A stretch of DNA of 64,000 bases from a bacterium (GTDB lineage: Bacteria > Spirochaetota > Leptospiria > Leptospirales > Leptonemataceae): positions 1-64,000 of the forward strand of contig JANSYA010000010.1 in NCBI GenBank assembly GCA_024742665.1, in the 5' to 3' direction. Positions 26,586 through 39,196 of the stretch are shown here, one piece after another. The position numbers and the translations under genes were made by a program. Under the pieces are notes generated by a model. It was given only the letters and a program-made list of their open reading frames with translations. It ran no database searches and was not told the DNA's origin. Every line of letters starts with the position of its first letter. Positions within the stretch are counted from its first letter, which is position 1.

Positions 26586-27248
26586 ATGCAATTATTTGCG
26601 CATGCAAAGAGATGGATCGGAACGCTTTTGATCGCGACGTTCATGATTCCCGCGCTGCCGAACTGTTTCGGCGGTTTTGTTCTGACGGGGAAATGGCACG
26701 GCTTCATCAGCGGCATTAGTAATAAGTGGCTGCGATGGATCGTTTTTTTCGTTACGTCCTTCGTTTACGGCATTGCGATCTTTGTTGACGCGATTCTGTT
26801 TAACTCAATCGAATTCTGGAGCGGGAGCAACCCGATGTCCATGTCCGATTTCGACGAGCGCGGCGAGCACGCGAAGACGCTCGAAAGCGGCGACGAAAAA
26901 GTCGTTTTCACCTATCGCAATTACGGCGAAGATCTGCGCATCGACATGTGGAAGCAGGGCGAATATAAAGGCAACATGGTGCTGCTGCGAAGCGAGCCCG
27001 GTCAGTTCTATACGGAAAAAGACGGCGAACTGTCCCCGATTCAGGTCTCGGACGAACAGCTGGAAGACGGCCGTCTGGTCACGGTGCGTGCCGGCGAGCT
27101 GCAGGTAAAACGCAAGCTGGGTCTTCTGGAGTACTATGCTCTGCGTGAGAAGTCCGAACGCGCGCTGCGCGGTCCGAACACTTTCGAAACGGCGCCGGGT
27201 CTTTTGATCGCCGACGAAAAGAGCGCGCTGCCCGCGGGCACGCTTTGA
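26586..27248 (+). CDS. DUF3332-family probable lipoprotein
   Basis: 220 residues. A hydrophobic leader (IGTLLIATFMIPAL) ends in PNCFGGF, a relaxed lipobox with Cys27. The family signature follows: GKWHGFISGISNKWLRWIVF, FVYGIAIFVDAILFNSIEFW, SGSNPMS. The rest is a polar beta-rich domain (KVVFTYRNYGEDLRIDMW, MVLLRSEPGQFYTEKDGE). DUF3332 proteins are envelope lipoproteins of unknown role. A strong GGAGG lies nine bases before the ATG. The gene is monocistronic with a good terminator downstream. Confidence 0.85.
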   Translation: MQLFAHAKRWIGTLLIATFMIPALPNCFGGFVLTGKWHGFISGISNKWLRWIVFFVTSFVYGIAIFVDAILFNSIEFWSGSNPMSMSDFDERGEHAKTLESGDEKVVFTYRNYGEDLRIDMWKQGEYKGNMVLLRSEPGQFYTEKDGELSPIQVSDEQLEDGRLVTVRAGELQVKRKLGLLEYYALREKSERALRGPNTFETAPGLLIADEKSALPAGTL

Positions 27249-27331
27249 GTTTCGCGTAGCAAAGCTCTCGAAACGCAAGATCTTTCGTCGCCCATCAAAC
27301 GGCGGCGAAAGGTGAATGCAAAGATCGATAC

Positions 27332-27370
27332 AAAAAGGCCGGCGAGATGATTTCTTCGCCGGCCTTTTTT
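27332..27370 (+). terminator. Intrinsic terminator after DUF3332 gene
   Basis: AAAAAGGCCGGCGA (27332-27345) pairs with TCGCCGGCCTTTTTT (27356-27370). The A- and T-runs on both sides make it a bidirectional terminator serving the DUF3332 gene and the convergent carB gene. Confidence 0.85.
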
Positions 27371-27414
27371 GCGTCATGACGCAGCCCTCCGTCCGCCCGA
27401 AGCAGATAAGCCAC

Positions 27415-27553
27415 GGATTTCACAGATTGCACGGATCTAAGTTCCGTTTTTGTGCTCATTGCGTTTCAGCTGTGAGAACCAGAATCGCAGACCGACGCAC
27501 AAGGTGAACCACCGCGCCGCCCCAAAAAAAGATCCGTGTAATCCGCGAAATCC
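27415..27553. repeat. Miniature inverted-repeat-like element
   Basis: The left arm at 27415-27438 (GGATTTCACAGATTG then CACGGATCT) matches the reverse complement of the right arm at 27530-27553 (AGATCCGTGTAATCC then GCGAAATCC) in 20 or so of 24 positions. About 90 bp lie between, with no gene. The structure resembles a small non-autonomous mobile repeat. Confidence 0.6.
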
Positions 27554-27620
27554 TGCCTGGAAATCCACGCCGACCGCCGGAATCGGCAAAGCCGATTTAA
27601 GCGGTCTGCCTGCGGCAGAC

Positions 27621-31013
<3,393 letters not shown>

Positions 31014-31032
31014 AGCTGCCGGTTACGATTTT

Positions 31033-31172
31033 TTATTCCCGGCCCATGTCCAGTGATTTGACCCGCCGGTATTCCATTTCGATGCCCGGAAAATAGGCAA
31101 AGTCGTCGTGCGGAACGGTGGCCGGGCTGCGGACAAAAACGCTTCCGAATCGTTTCGATTCGCTGTGAATCG
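31033..31172 (-). pseudogene. Possible gene fragment upstream of carB
   Basis: On the minus strand one frame reads ESKRFGSVFVRSPATVPHDD, then FAYFPGIEMEYRRVKSLDMG, ending RE-stop at 31033. It has protein-like composition but no start codon except an internal Met, and a stop shortly upstream. It may be the last 40 codons of a lost gene, or chance. I do not recognise the family. Confidence 0.25.
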
Positions 31173-31175
31173 ATC

Positions 31176-31215
31176 ATGAAAAAACTTGACGCATGCGTCA
31201 CTTTTTTCATAGGAT
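31176..31215 (+). promoter_or_regulatory. Promoter with overlapping palindromic operator
   Basis: TTGACG (31186-31191) and TAGGAT (31210-31215) are 18 bases apart and resemble sigma-70 boxes. The perfect 14-base palindrome TGACGCATGCGTCA (31187-31200) sits on the -35 and spacer, flanked by ATGAAAAAA (31176-31184) and TTTTTTCAT (31202-31210), extending the dyad to 35 bp. This is the layout of a TetR-type repressor site controlling the monooxygenase gene. Confidence 0.6.
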
Positions 31216-31232
31216 GCCCCCGAGGTGCTTTT

Positions 31233-32804
31233 ATGAACCAGAGCAGGCGCGACCCGAGTGTGATTATTGTCGGGGCCGGAATGACCGGAATCCTGATGGC
31301 GATTCGCATGCGCGAGGCGGGGATTAGCAACGTCGTCATTCTCGAAAAGAAGGACCGCATCGGCGGAACCTGGCGTGAAAACACGTATCCCGGAATCGCC
31401 TGCGACGTTCCGGCCCACTATTATACGTATCGCTTTCAACCGAATCCCGGCTGGAGTCATTTCTTCGCCCCGGGCCACGAAATTCAGCGGTACTTCGAAG
31501 GCGTCGTTACGGATCACGGTCTGCACGACATCGTGCGACTAAATGAGGCGGTGACCGACGCGCGCTACAAAGACGGCCAGTGGACGGTGAAGACGAGTCG
31601 CCGCAAAACCTACGTCGCCGACTTTTTTATCGCCGCGACCGGCATCCTGCACCATCCCGCCTGGCCCGACATCAAAGGCCTTCGGAATTTCGGCGGCGCG
31701 CTGTTTCATACGGCGGAGTGGAACCACGAGGTAAATTTCGGACCTGGCGTGCGAGTGGGAGTAATCGGCAACGGATCGACCGCGGCCCAGTGCGTGCCGC
31801 AGCTGGTGAATACCGGCGCCGACGTGTCGGTGTTCATGCGCACGCCCCAGTGGATCGCGTACGTTCCGGACTTCAAGTACCCGCGCTGGCTGCTCGCTCT
31901 GTTTCAAAAATCGCGAAGCCTGGTCGCGCTGCAGCGCTGGATTGGCCGCACCACGATGCTGTTTTTTAACGCGGCCACGGCGGGCGTGCAACCCTATCGA
32001 TTGATGGTGGAGTGGATCTGCAAGCTCAGCCTGCGCTTCGGCGTAAAAGACCGCGAGCTGCGGGAACGCCTGCGCCCCGACTATCGCGTGGGCTGCAAAC
32101 GCGTCGTAATCAACGGAACTTTTTATGATTCGCTACAGAAGCCAAACGCTCATGTGATCCAGGACGGCATCGAGCGCGTCACGAAAAAAGGCGTGGTCAC
32201 GAAAGACGGGCAGCTGCACGAGTTCGACGTGCTCGTTTGTTCGACGGGCTTTCATCCCTTTTATTTTATGCGTCCCATGAATTTGAAGGGGCGCGACGGA
32301 TTGCACGTCGACACGGCCTGGAAAGATCGCATCGACGTATACAATTCGGTTTTGAGTCCCGGCTTCCCGAATATGTTTTTGATGCTCGGGCCCTATACGC
32401 CCGTCAGCAATTTTTCGGTGATCGCCATGTCTGAATGTCAGGCCGACTATATTATGCAGCTAGTCGATCTGTGGCGCGAAAATCGTTTCGACGCGGTCGA
32501 ACCGAAGCCGGAGGCGGTGGAGCGATTCCGGGAAAAAGTGCGCCACGGACTGGAAGGTTCCGCCTGGTCGAGCGGCTGCAGCAGCTGGTACCTGAGCGAC
32601 GCTGGCGAACCCCAGGTCTGGCCTTTTACCTGGCGCAAATACGAACAGGAACTGAAACGCCCCGTGCTGGACGATCTGGTGCTGGAACGACCGGGCGAAA
32701 AAAAGCCCGGCGGGAATGTTGCCAGGAACGGACGCAAGCCCGCGCCGGCCAAAAAGAAAAAGAAAGCGGCAGGGAAAAAGCGCCGGGTGGCCGCGTCGGT
32801 CTAA
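31233..32804 (+). CDS. Baeyer-Villiger-type flavin monooxygenase
   Basis: 523 residues. It has two Rossmann motifs, VIIVGAGMTGILMA for FAD near residue 10 and VGVIGNGSTAAQCVPQL for NADPH near 175. Between them is FGGALFHTAEW, matching the Baeyer-Villiger fingerprint FxGxxxHxxxW. Such enzymes insert oxygen into ketones or oxidise heteroatoms using NADPH. The Lys/Ala-rich C-terminal tail (PAKKKKKAAGKKRR) is unusual and may bind nucleic acid or membranes. GAGGTG lies eight bases before the ATG at 31233. Substrate unknown. Confidence 0.9.
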   Translation: MNQSRRDPSVIIVGAGMTGILMAIRMREAGISNVVILEKKDRIGGTWRENTYPGIACDVPAHYYTYRFQPNPGWSHFFAPGHEIQRYFEGVVTDHGLHDIVRLNEAVTDARYKDGQWTVKTSRRKTYVADFFIAATGILHHPAWPDIKGLRNFGGALFHTAEWNHEVNFGPGVRVGVIGNGSTAAQCVPQLVNTGADVSVFMRTPQWIAYVPDFKYPRWLLALFQKSRSLVALQRWIGRTTMLFFNAATAGVQPYRLMVEWICKLSLRFGVKDRELRERLRPDYRVGCKRVVINGTFYDSLQKPNAHVIQDGIERVTKKGVVTKDGQLHEFDVLVCSTGFHPFYFMRPMNLKGRDGLHVDTAWKDRIDVYNSVLSPGFPNMFLMLGPYTPVSNFSVIAMSECQADYIMQLVDLWRENRFDAVEPKPEAVERFREKVRHGLEGSAWSSGCSSWYLSDAGEPQVWPFTWRKYEQELKRPVLDDLVLERPGEKKPGGNVARNGRKPAPAKKKKKAAGKKRRVAASV

Positions 32805-32835
32805 TTGATTTGCCTGGCCTGCCTGATGTGGATCC

Positions 32836-33141
32836 TCAGGCGTCGCCGGCTTCGAGTAGTTTTCGCGCGTCCTCTACCGTTTCGCCGATCGGCAGCGGAA
32901 GTTGCAGCAGCTTGAAGCCCTTCTGGATGATGGGTCGGACGTCGGCGAGGGCGACGGAATCGATGAAGCGCGCGTCGCTGAGATCGAAAATAAGGTGCCG
33001 GCATTTCCCGGTAAATTCGATCAGTTCTTTGCGCTCGGTTTGCGCCCAGCTGAGAGTCAGGTGCACGGCCCCTGAGCGGTATACTCCAATCCCGTTTCCA
33101 ATTTCATAAAATTTCTCTGAATCGGAATCGTCTGGTTTCAT
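32836..33141 (-). CDS. STAS-domain protein (anti-sigma antagonist-like)
   Basis: About 101 residues from the ATG at 33141, preceded by AGGG. It has the STAS layout: LTLSWAQTERKELIEF, then HLIFDLSDARFIDSVALADV with the strand-loop-helix that carries the phosphorylatable Ser (FIDSVAL), then a final helix ETVEDARKLLEAG. STAS proteins bind RsbW-type kinases in partner switching. The RsbW-like ATPase at 14239 is a possible partner, though far away. The M23 peptidase gene's stop lies 74 bp upstream on the same strand. Confidence 0.75.
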   Translation of the reverse strand: MKPDDSDSEKFYEIGNGIGVYRSGAVHLTLSWAQTERKELIEFTGKCRHLIFDLSDARFIDSVALADVRPIIQKGFKLLQLPLPIGETVEDARKLLEAGDA

Positions 33142-33214
33142 TGGCCCTGAAGTTCGCGACCCGCACATGCGAGCCGCCGCTTAATTGTTGAACGATGTAA
33201 GTTTGCGAAAGACG

Positions 33215-34270
33215 TCAGAAAGTCGCAGCGGATTTGTCGCTGTGATATTCACGGCAGCGGCGGGTATCGAAATCTCTGGAGCAAACGAAAGGCTTGGGAT
33301 CGATACGCTGCGAAGTGCCGCTCCAGATTTCGTAGTGCAGGTGAGTGCCGGTCGCGCGGCCGGTGCGGCCCATCGTGCCGATGCGCTGGTTGCGAAAGAT
33401 CGTCTCCCCCTGACGCACATCGATGCGATTCAGGTGGGCGAACATAGAAAAGAGTCCGAATTTGTGGCGGATGACCACGGCGCGGCCGTAGCCGTTGCGC
33501 ATATTATAAACCCGGTAGACCGTGCCGGGACCTGTCGCATGGATCGGCGTGCCCATCGGGCCGGCGGTGTCGAAGCCGGTGTGAAATTCAAAACCCACCC
33601 GCGTAACCGGATTTACGCGGACGCCGTACGACGAGGTGTCGCGCAGTCCGCTGAAAGCCCGAAAAGGACGACCCATGGGCATTTCGGAATACACGCCCAG
33701 ACCGTCTTCGATCGATTCCTGCAGAGCCGATAGCAGCGGCTGCTCTTTTTCGAGCACGTAGTGCAGGCTCTTGAGCGCGTAGACCGGCGGCAGGTAGTCC
33801 CTTTGAACTCCAGCGCCGGGGTTGGCTCGAATCGACTCGCGGTCCAGGCGTCGCCGGGTGATTTCGTCGGCGTCGCCGGAATCCGGCAGAATCGAGCGTT
33901 CGAATTCGGGCACTCCCAGGGCGGTCGAAATTTGCGCCAGGCGTTCGGAGAGTTCGTAGCGCACGGCCCGGATTTCGCCGGCGCTTTCGGTCAGCGTCAG
34001 GGCCGATTGGAAATTGGTGCCGTACAGAGTTTGCAGGCGACTGATTTCGCGCTGCTGGAGCTGCTTGAGATAGAGGCCGTAAAAAGCCAGGAAGACGGCC
34101 AGGCAAACGCTGCCGACGAGAAATAAGATCATGAACCAGTTCAGCTGCAGGCTGAACATCTTTTCCTGTCCGTGGGGGATGACCATGATCGTCAGGCGCT
34201 CTTCGCCTTTCTTGCGGGAGCGGAGCTTGAGTTCCTGGTACAGGTCCTGAAATTTTTCGTAGATCGTCAT
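33215..34270 (-). CDS. M23-family (LytM) peptidase with membrane anchor
   Basis: About 351 residues from the ATG at 34270. A short cytoplasmic N-terminus, a transmembrane helix near residue 45-65 (FMILFLVGSVCLAVFLAFYG) and a coiled coil lead to a C-terminal LytM domain: FEFHTGFDTAGPMGTPIHAT gives the zinc His and Asp, FSMFAHLNRI the next His, and GTHLHYEIW the HxH. All zinc ligands are present, so it should be an active peptidoglycan endopeptidase or cell-wall remodelling enzyme. It is divergent from lysS, with 116 bp between starts. Confidence 0.9.
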   Translation of the reverse strand: MTIYEKFQDLYQELKLRSRKKGEERLTIMVIPHGQEKMFSLQLNWFMILFLVGSVCLAVFLAFYGLYLKQLQQREISRLQTLYGTNFQSALTLTESAGEIRAVRYELSERLAQISTALGVPEFERSILPDSGDADEITRRRLDRESIRANPGAGVQRDYLPPVYALKSLHYVLEKEQPLLSALQESIEDGLGVYSEMPMGRPFRAFSGLRDTSSYGVRVNPVTRVGFEFHTGFDTAGPMGTPIHATGPGTVYRVYNMRNGYGRAVVIRHKFGLFSMFAHLNRIDVRQGETIFRNQRIGTMGRTGRATGTHLHYEIWSGTSQRIDPKPFVCSRDFDTRRCREYHSDKSAATF

Positions 34271-34386
34271 CGCGGATACGGTCGGAAAACAGGGAAGTAT
34301 GGAGCAGCCTTCCAGGGCGATTTGCGCTGTCAAATGCTATATTTTTATTTACCTGAGCACCGCCGTGCATGGTACGGTCGGGGTCC

Positions 34387-35949
34387 ATGAGCGAAAAAGA
34401 GCAGGCCAAAAAGTCATCCGCGCCGGACGCCGCCGGACAGAATTCCGATACTTCGGATCTGTTTGAGAATCGACTGCGCAAGCTGGAGGCCCTGCAGAGC
34501 GCCGGGCAGGATCCCTTTCAGCAGGATTTCGCGCCCACCGATCAGGCTGGCGATCTTTTGCCCCTCGATCAGGCGGGCTTTTCCGAAGAAAAGGAATTTC
34601 GCCTGGCGGGACGCGTGCGCTCGAAGCGCCTGATGGGCAAGGCGGCCTTTCTTGATTTAGAGGATTTTTCCGGCCGGCTGCAGCTGTACGGCAATAAGAA
34701 AGAGCTCGGCGAAAGCTTCGACCTGCTGACCGGCCTGGATCTGGGCGACATCATCGGCGTGACCGGATTTCTATTCGCGACGAAGACCGGCCAGACCACT
34801 CTGCACGTGCGCACTCTGACGCTGCTCGCAAAAAGCCTGCGCCCGCTGCCGGTCGTCAAAGAAGATTCCGAAGGCAATGTCTACGACGCCTTTTCTGATC
34901 GCGAGCAGCGCTATCGTATGCGCTACGTCGATTTGATCGTCAACCCGGAAGTGCGGGATACATTCGTCATGCGTTCGCGCATCGTGTCGGAAATTCGCAA
35001 TACATTGATCGCCCGCGGATTCTTAGAAGTCGAAACGCCCATGCTGCAGCCGATTCCCGGCGGCGCTTCGGCCCGGCCTTTTATCACGCATCACAATACT
35101 CTCGACATGGAGCTCTATCTGCGGATCGCCCCGGAGCTTTATCTGAAACGACTGATTGTCGGCGGCTTTCCGAAAGTATTCGAAGTGAACCGTAACTTTC
35201 GCAACGAAGGCATTAGCATCAAACACAACCCCGAGTTTACGATGCTGGAGCTCTACGAAGCCTACGGCAATATGCAGACCATGCTCGATCTGTGCGAAGA
35301 GCTGATCGCCGGCACGGCTGAAAAAATTCTGGGCACCTATAAAATCCCCTACGGTCCATTCGGCGAAATCGATCTGACGCCGCCCTGGGAGCGTCTGAGT
35401 TATTTAGACGCGATCGAAAAACACTCCGGCGTGCGCATCAAAGACGACATGTCATTGGAAGACGCGCGCAGCGCGGCCGCGGGCGCCGGCCTTTCGAAAG
35501 ATATGCTGGCTGAATGCGCGAATATCTGGAAGGTCGCCGAGGCTCTGTTCGACGAAAAAGTCGAAGCGAAGCTGATCCAGCCGGTTTTTATTACAGACTT
35601 TCCTCTGGCGCTCTCGCCGCTGGCGAAGGCTTATCCTGAGCGCCCGGACATCACCCAGCGCTTCGAGCCCTATATCGTCGGTCGCGAAATCGGCAACGCC
35701 TTTAGCGAGCTGAATGATCCGCTCGATCAGAAACGTCGCTTCGAAGACCAGGTGCGCGAACGCGAGGCCGGCGAAGGCGACGGGGGCTATATGGATCACG
35801 ACTATATCCGCGCTCTCGAATACGGCATGCCGCCGACGGGCGGCATGGGCATCGGCATTGATCGCCTGGTAATGCTCTTAACGAACAGCGCCTCAATTCG
35901 CGATACGATTCTCTTTCCCCAGCTGCGCCGCGAAGTTTCGCCCGATTGA
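34387..35949 (+). CDS. lysS: Lysyl-tRNA synthetase, class II
   Basis: 520 residues; charges tRNA-Lys. An N-terminal OB-fold anticodon-binding domain ([20 protein letters not shown]) is followed by the three class II motifs: [38 protein letters not shown] and [13 protein letters not shown]. The N-terminus has about 40 extra polar residues compared with E. coli LysS. ATG at 34387 with GGGG upstream. It is a single gene in its orientation, convergent with the glycosyltransferase-like gene. Confidence 0.97.
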   Translation: MSEKEQAKKSSAPDAAGQNSDTSDLFENRLRKLEALQSAGQDPFQQDFAPTDQAGDLLPLDQAGFSEEKEFRLAGRVRSKRLMGKAAFLDLEDFSGRLQLYGNKKELGESFDLLTGLDLGDIIGVTGFLFATKTGQTTLHVRTLTLLAKSLRPLPVVKEDSEGNVYDAFSDREQRYRMRYVDLIVNPEVRDTFVMRSRIVSEIRNTLIARGFLEVETPMLQPIPGGASARPFITHHNTLDMELYLRIAPELYLKRLIVGGFPKVFEVNRNFRNEGISIKHNPEFTMLELYEAYGNMQTMLDLCEELIAGTAEKILGTYKIPYGPFGEIDLTPPWERLSYLDAIEKHSGVRIKDDMSLEDARSAAAGAGLSKDMLAECANIWKVAEALFDEKVEAKLIQPVFITDFPLALSPLAKAYPERPDITQRFEPYIVGREIGNAFSELNDPLDQKRRFEDQVREREAGEGDGGYMDHDYIRALEYGMPPTGGMGIGIDRLVMLLTNSASIRDTILFPQLRREVSPD

Positions 35950-35999
35950 AGCGAAGCGAAGCGCCGCAGAGTTCCGCGCAGGCCGTGCGCTCAATGGAT

Positions 36000-37967
36000 C
36001 TATTGCGCGAGAGCTTCGCGCAGCTGCGGCAGATAGTAGAAGTCCAGTCCGTTGTCGGCGACGGCCAGATTCGTGTAGACCAGGCGCAGGCGCAGCTTCA
36101 TCGCCGCGGCGTACTCAGGGGCGGCGGCGGGATCCAGTCCGTCTTTGAGGCGCGCCTCAATCATCGCGATTAGCTGGCGTTCTTCCGCGTAGCGCGCTTC
36201 GAATTCTTTCAGCTCCGCCAGTGACTGAGAAATCGCTTCGCGCATTGGATCGCGCGCTGTCGAATCCGCCGCCATGTTTTTTTCAGTGGCCGCTACCGCC
36301 AACCGGTGGCGATAGGCGATGCGGCTCCAGAGCGCCATCACATCCTGCGGCTGCGCTGCCCGCCAGCGGGTCAGCTGGCCTTCGCAGTCGTCGGGGAAGT
36401 CCGTCGGTCCCGTCGAACAGAAATAACCCGCCGGCCACTGCAGATAGCGATGGTAGGGGTTTTTTTGAAACGCGTCGCGTAATAACTGCGCCGTTTGCGG
36501 GCGAGCATAGCCCTCGACGATCGAATACGAGGCGAGCAGCGTCGCGCCGTGGGCTTCGCGCACGGCTTTCAGGCGAAATTTATCGACGGTCATTTCGCGC
36601 CAGGTCAGGCGGTCGGCCTGGGCGATCAGACTCAGATTGTACTGATACAAAAAGAGCTGGTTCCAGACGGCGAGCAGGGCCAGGGCGATCAGCGCGAAGC
36701 GCGCGGCGCGGCCTCCGGATCGTAGAGCCGCCAGCCAGTCGAAAGCCGCTCCCAGGCCCAGGGCGAAGATCGGCAGCATGCTGATAAAACGGCGGTTGCC
36801 GAAGGACCAGCCGGCGAACCAGTCGGCGACGCAGGCGTTGACGTAAATCTGCACGAGCAGCAGCAGCGCCGAGGCCAGAACCAGTGCGGGCGCCCGACGT
36901 TTATGCAGAAACAGGCCGAGCGTTCCAATCAGCAGAACCGGGTGCCAGCTGAAGAGGCCGTGCTGGGTGCTGAATAAAAGCGGCAGAATCTGCGGATCGC
37001 TCCAGCGCATGAAGCCGTCGCCCTGCGGAAGAGTAAAAGGCGAGCCGTATAGATCGTTCCAGGCGAACATCTGCGGCGAAATCGCCGCGAAGAAGCCGAG
37101 CAGGAGCAAGATGTTTTTCAGGAACCAGACGCTCAGACTCTTCGCCTGGCTCGGGCGCGGATTGCTTTGGGATTGGGCTTCGACTGAGCTCCGGCCGCGT
37201 ACGATCGTCGAGAATTGCTGCAGGCTGATCGCCATGGCCAGCAGTCCATACAGTCCATCCTGCCAGCGCACGAGAAAGACCAATCCGAGCGCGAGCCCCG
37301 CGCCGATGCCGACGCCGAAGCGATCCAGGACGTACAGATAGAGCGCCGCCGCGAAGAGCGAGAGACTGTGGGAGTCGGCGGCGAAGGGCCAGACGTAGTG
37401 CGTGAGCGGCGTGCAGAGCAGCATCGCTACAGTCGATGCGAAGGCGGCGCGCGCGGAAACCTGGCGGCGTAAAAAAAGCGCCAGCAGCACCAGGCCGGCG
37501 GTCGCATAGAGCGCGTTGGCCGTGTAAATGATCGAACGATACAGCTGCGAATAGCCGTCGGCCAGGCCGTCGGTGAGCAGCGTCGCCGCGTGTGCGATGA
37601 AAAAGAAGGGCGTCCACAGGATCGCCGGACCGACCGACCAGACGTTCCCCGGTCGGCCGTCGGGCGTCAGATTGCTCTGGCGCAGTTCCAGGGGCAGGGT
37701 CGCGACTTCGTTGCTGAAGTTCAGATCGCCGTCGAAGAACAGCGAACGCAAATAGAAATAATAATAGCTGCCGTCAATGCCGCCGACGCCCAGGCGAATA
37801 TGATGTCCGTAGCCCAGCTGAAAGTACAGGCCGATCAAAAGCGCGCTGAGACCGACAATGCCGACGACTGCGGTGCGGGCGTTTTGTTCTGAGCCGGCGA
37901 AGCGCCGCTTCAGGTAGTCAGTCGTGTATTCGTAGTATCTCTGGAGTTGCTCGCGAATATTCTGCAT
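36000..37967 (-). CDS. Polytopic membrane protein, GT-C glycosyltransferase-like
   Basis: 655 residues with about ten hydrophobic spans. After the first span, GVGGIDGSYYYFYLRSLFFD contains the acidic residue expected in the first loop of GT-C (PMT/ArnT-like) transferases. Further segments are GNVWSVGPAILWTPFFFIAH, VWPFAADSHSLSLFAAALYL, FSWHPVLLIGTLGLF and FGNRRFISMLPIFALGLG. The C-terminal 180 residues are soluble. Such enzymes transfer sugars from polyprenyl phosphates on the periplasmic side, perhaps for LPS or protein glycosylation; neither donor nor acceptor can be read. It is not linked to an LPS cluster here. Confidence 0.75.
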   Translation of the reverse strand: MQNIREQLQRYYEYTTDYLKRRFAGSEQNARTAVVGIVGLSALLIGLYFQLGYGHHIRLGVGGIDGSYYYFYLRSLFFDGDLNFSNEVATLPLELRQSNLTPDGRPGNVWSVGPAILWTPFFFIAHAATLLTDGLADGYSQLYRSIIYTANALYATAGLVLLALFLRRQVSARAAFASTVAMLLCTPLTHYVWPFAADSHSLSLFAAALYLYVLDRFGVGIGAGLALGLVFLVRWQDGLYGLLAMAISLQQFSTIVRGRSSVEAQSQSNPRPSQAKSLSVWFLKNILLLLGFFAAISPQMFAWNDLYGSPFTLPQGDGFMRWSDPQILPLLFSTQHGLFSWHPVLLIGTLGLFLHKRRAPALVLASALLLLVQIYVNACVADWFAGWSFGNRRFISMLPIFALGLGAAFDWLAALRSGGRAARFALIALALLAVWNQLFLYQYNLSLIAQADRLTWREMTVDKFRLKAVREAHGATLLASYSIVEGYARPQTAQLLRDAFQKNPYHRYLQWPAGYFCSTGPTDFPDDCEGQLTRWRAAQPQDVMALWSRIAYRHRLAVAATEKNMAADSTARDPMREAISQSLAELKEFEARYAEERQLIAMIEARLKDGLDPAAAPEYAAAMKLRLRLVYTNLAVADNGLDFYYLPQLREALAQ

Positions 37968-38116
37968 GGATCGATGGCCTGAGCGACCGGCTTCAACGAA
38001 ACGTCAAAGCCGGCGAGGGCATCGTCAAGCACTATCCAGATGCTCCGGCGGACGAATCCCATCGGGCAGGTGAGCGCGATTCCAGGGGAATATTCGGAAA
38101 GCTGATTTGCGATCCT

Positions 38117-39142
38117 TCAGGCTTTCGAGAAGAGGTAGTGCGTGACTTCCCATTCTTTGCCCTGTTTTGCGCCGAAGAGTTCCGCGCAGGCCATAAAGAA
38201 GATCCGCCAGTAGGCCCACCATTTCGTCGCCTGGTCGGTGCCGTAGACTTCCGCGAAAATCTGCATAATCGCTTCGCGGTTCGCGTCCATATTGTCGAGC
38301 CAGGCTTCAGAAGTCCGCTCGTAGTGAAAGCCGTCGACCACCCACATATTTTCAATTTGCAGGGGCGGCGCGAAGTGCAGATACAGGTGGCGGGAAGGCA
38401 TAATGCCGCCGGTGAAAAAATAACGTCCCATCCAGTCGGACGGACCTTCGCTCTCGAAGAGATAGGCCAGTTCTTTGTGGTTGAAGACGTGAATAAACAG
38501 TTTGCCCTTCGGGGCGAGCCAGCCGCGGACTTTCTTGAACAGGGCGTCGTAGTTGCGCATGTGTTCGAACATTTCCACCGAAACGATCCGCTGGAATTTC
38601 TTCTGAATCTTGAATGCGTTCATATCCGCCGTGATGACCTTTACGTTTTTCAGGCCGCGTTCTTTCAGGCGTTTTTCGATGAACAGTCGCTGGGGTTTAC
38701 TATTTGAAACCGCGGTGATTTTACTTTTCGGAAAATTTTCGGCCATGAACAAGGTCAGCGATCCCCAGCCGCAGCCCAGTTCCAGAATAGACTGACCGTT
38801 GGCGAGATCCGCGCGATCGCAGGTGAGTTCCAGCATGCGGCGCTCGGCGTCGTCCAGATTGGTGAGATTCGGTTCCCAGTAGCAGGAGCTGTACTTCAGG
38901 TGTTTGCCCAGGACCAATTCGAAAAAAGGCGGGGGGACTTCGTAGTGTTGTTCGTTGGCCTCCGCGGTGTGCAGGGCGATGGGGCTTTCCCGTAATTCTT
39001 TGATCAGTTCCATCTGGCGGCGGTGTTGTTCTTCGCCGCTCAGAGCCGCGTGCTGTTTCAGGCGCTCCGCGTTCAGGCGGCGAATGCCCGCGCGAATTAG
39101 AAAGTCGGGGAGTAGATTTTTTTCGAGTAGTGAATCAAGCAT
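38117..39142 (-). CDS. Cyclopropane-fatty-acid-synthase-family methyltransferase (first copy)
   Basis: 341 residues, a SAM-dependent methyltransferase of the CFA/mycolic-acid family. HYEVPPPFFELVLGKHLKYS then SCYW keeps the active-site Cys seen in E. coli CFA synthase. LELGCGWGSLTLFMAENFP is the SAM motif, and VSVEMFEHMRNYDALFKKV carries the catalytic Glu-His. It lacks the N-terminal lipid-binding domain of full CFA synthase. It adds a methyl or methylene to an unsaturated acyl chain, or to a small amine as in coclaurine N-methyltransferases, so the acceptor is uncertain. It is divergent from the GPH transporter gene, with 54 bp between starts. Confidence 0.87.
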   Translation of the reverse strand: MLDSLLEKNLLPDFLIRAGIRRLNAERLKQHAALSGEEQHRRQMELIKELRESPIALHTAEANEQHYEVPPPFFELVLGKHLKYSSCYWEPNLTNLDDAERRMLELTCDRADLANGQSILELGCGWGSLTLFMAENFPKSKITAVSNSKPQRLFIEKRLKERGLKNVKVITADMNAFKIQKKFQRIVSVEMFEHMRNYDALFKKVRGWLAPKGKLFIHVFNHKELAYLFESEGPSDWMGRYFFTGGIMPSRHLYLHFAPPLQIENMWVVDGFHYERTSEAWLDNMDANREAIMQIFAEVYGTDQATKWWAYWRIFFMACAELFGAKQGKEWEVTHYLFSKA

Positions 39143-39196
39143 TATCGTGGAAAATAAATAAGCTGGCCTTCGCCTGGCAATGTTTTAGTTTGCAGT

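Larger units (their letters stand above)
27249..27620. other. Intergenic region between DUF3332 and carB
   Basis: A 372-bp gap. It holds the intrinsic terminator (27332-27370), then the inverted-repeat element 27415-27553, and no gene I can support. Both flanking genes point into it, so no promoter is expected. Confidence 0.7.

Noticed and set aside
37968-38116. Protein-like frame between the glycosyltransferase and first methyltransferase genes
   Set aside because: It has no start codon or recognisable motif and is explained by GC-rich composition.
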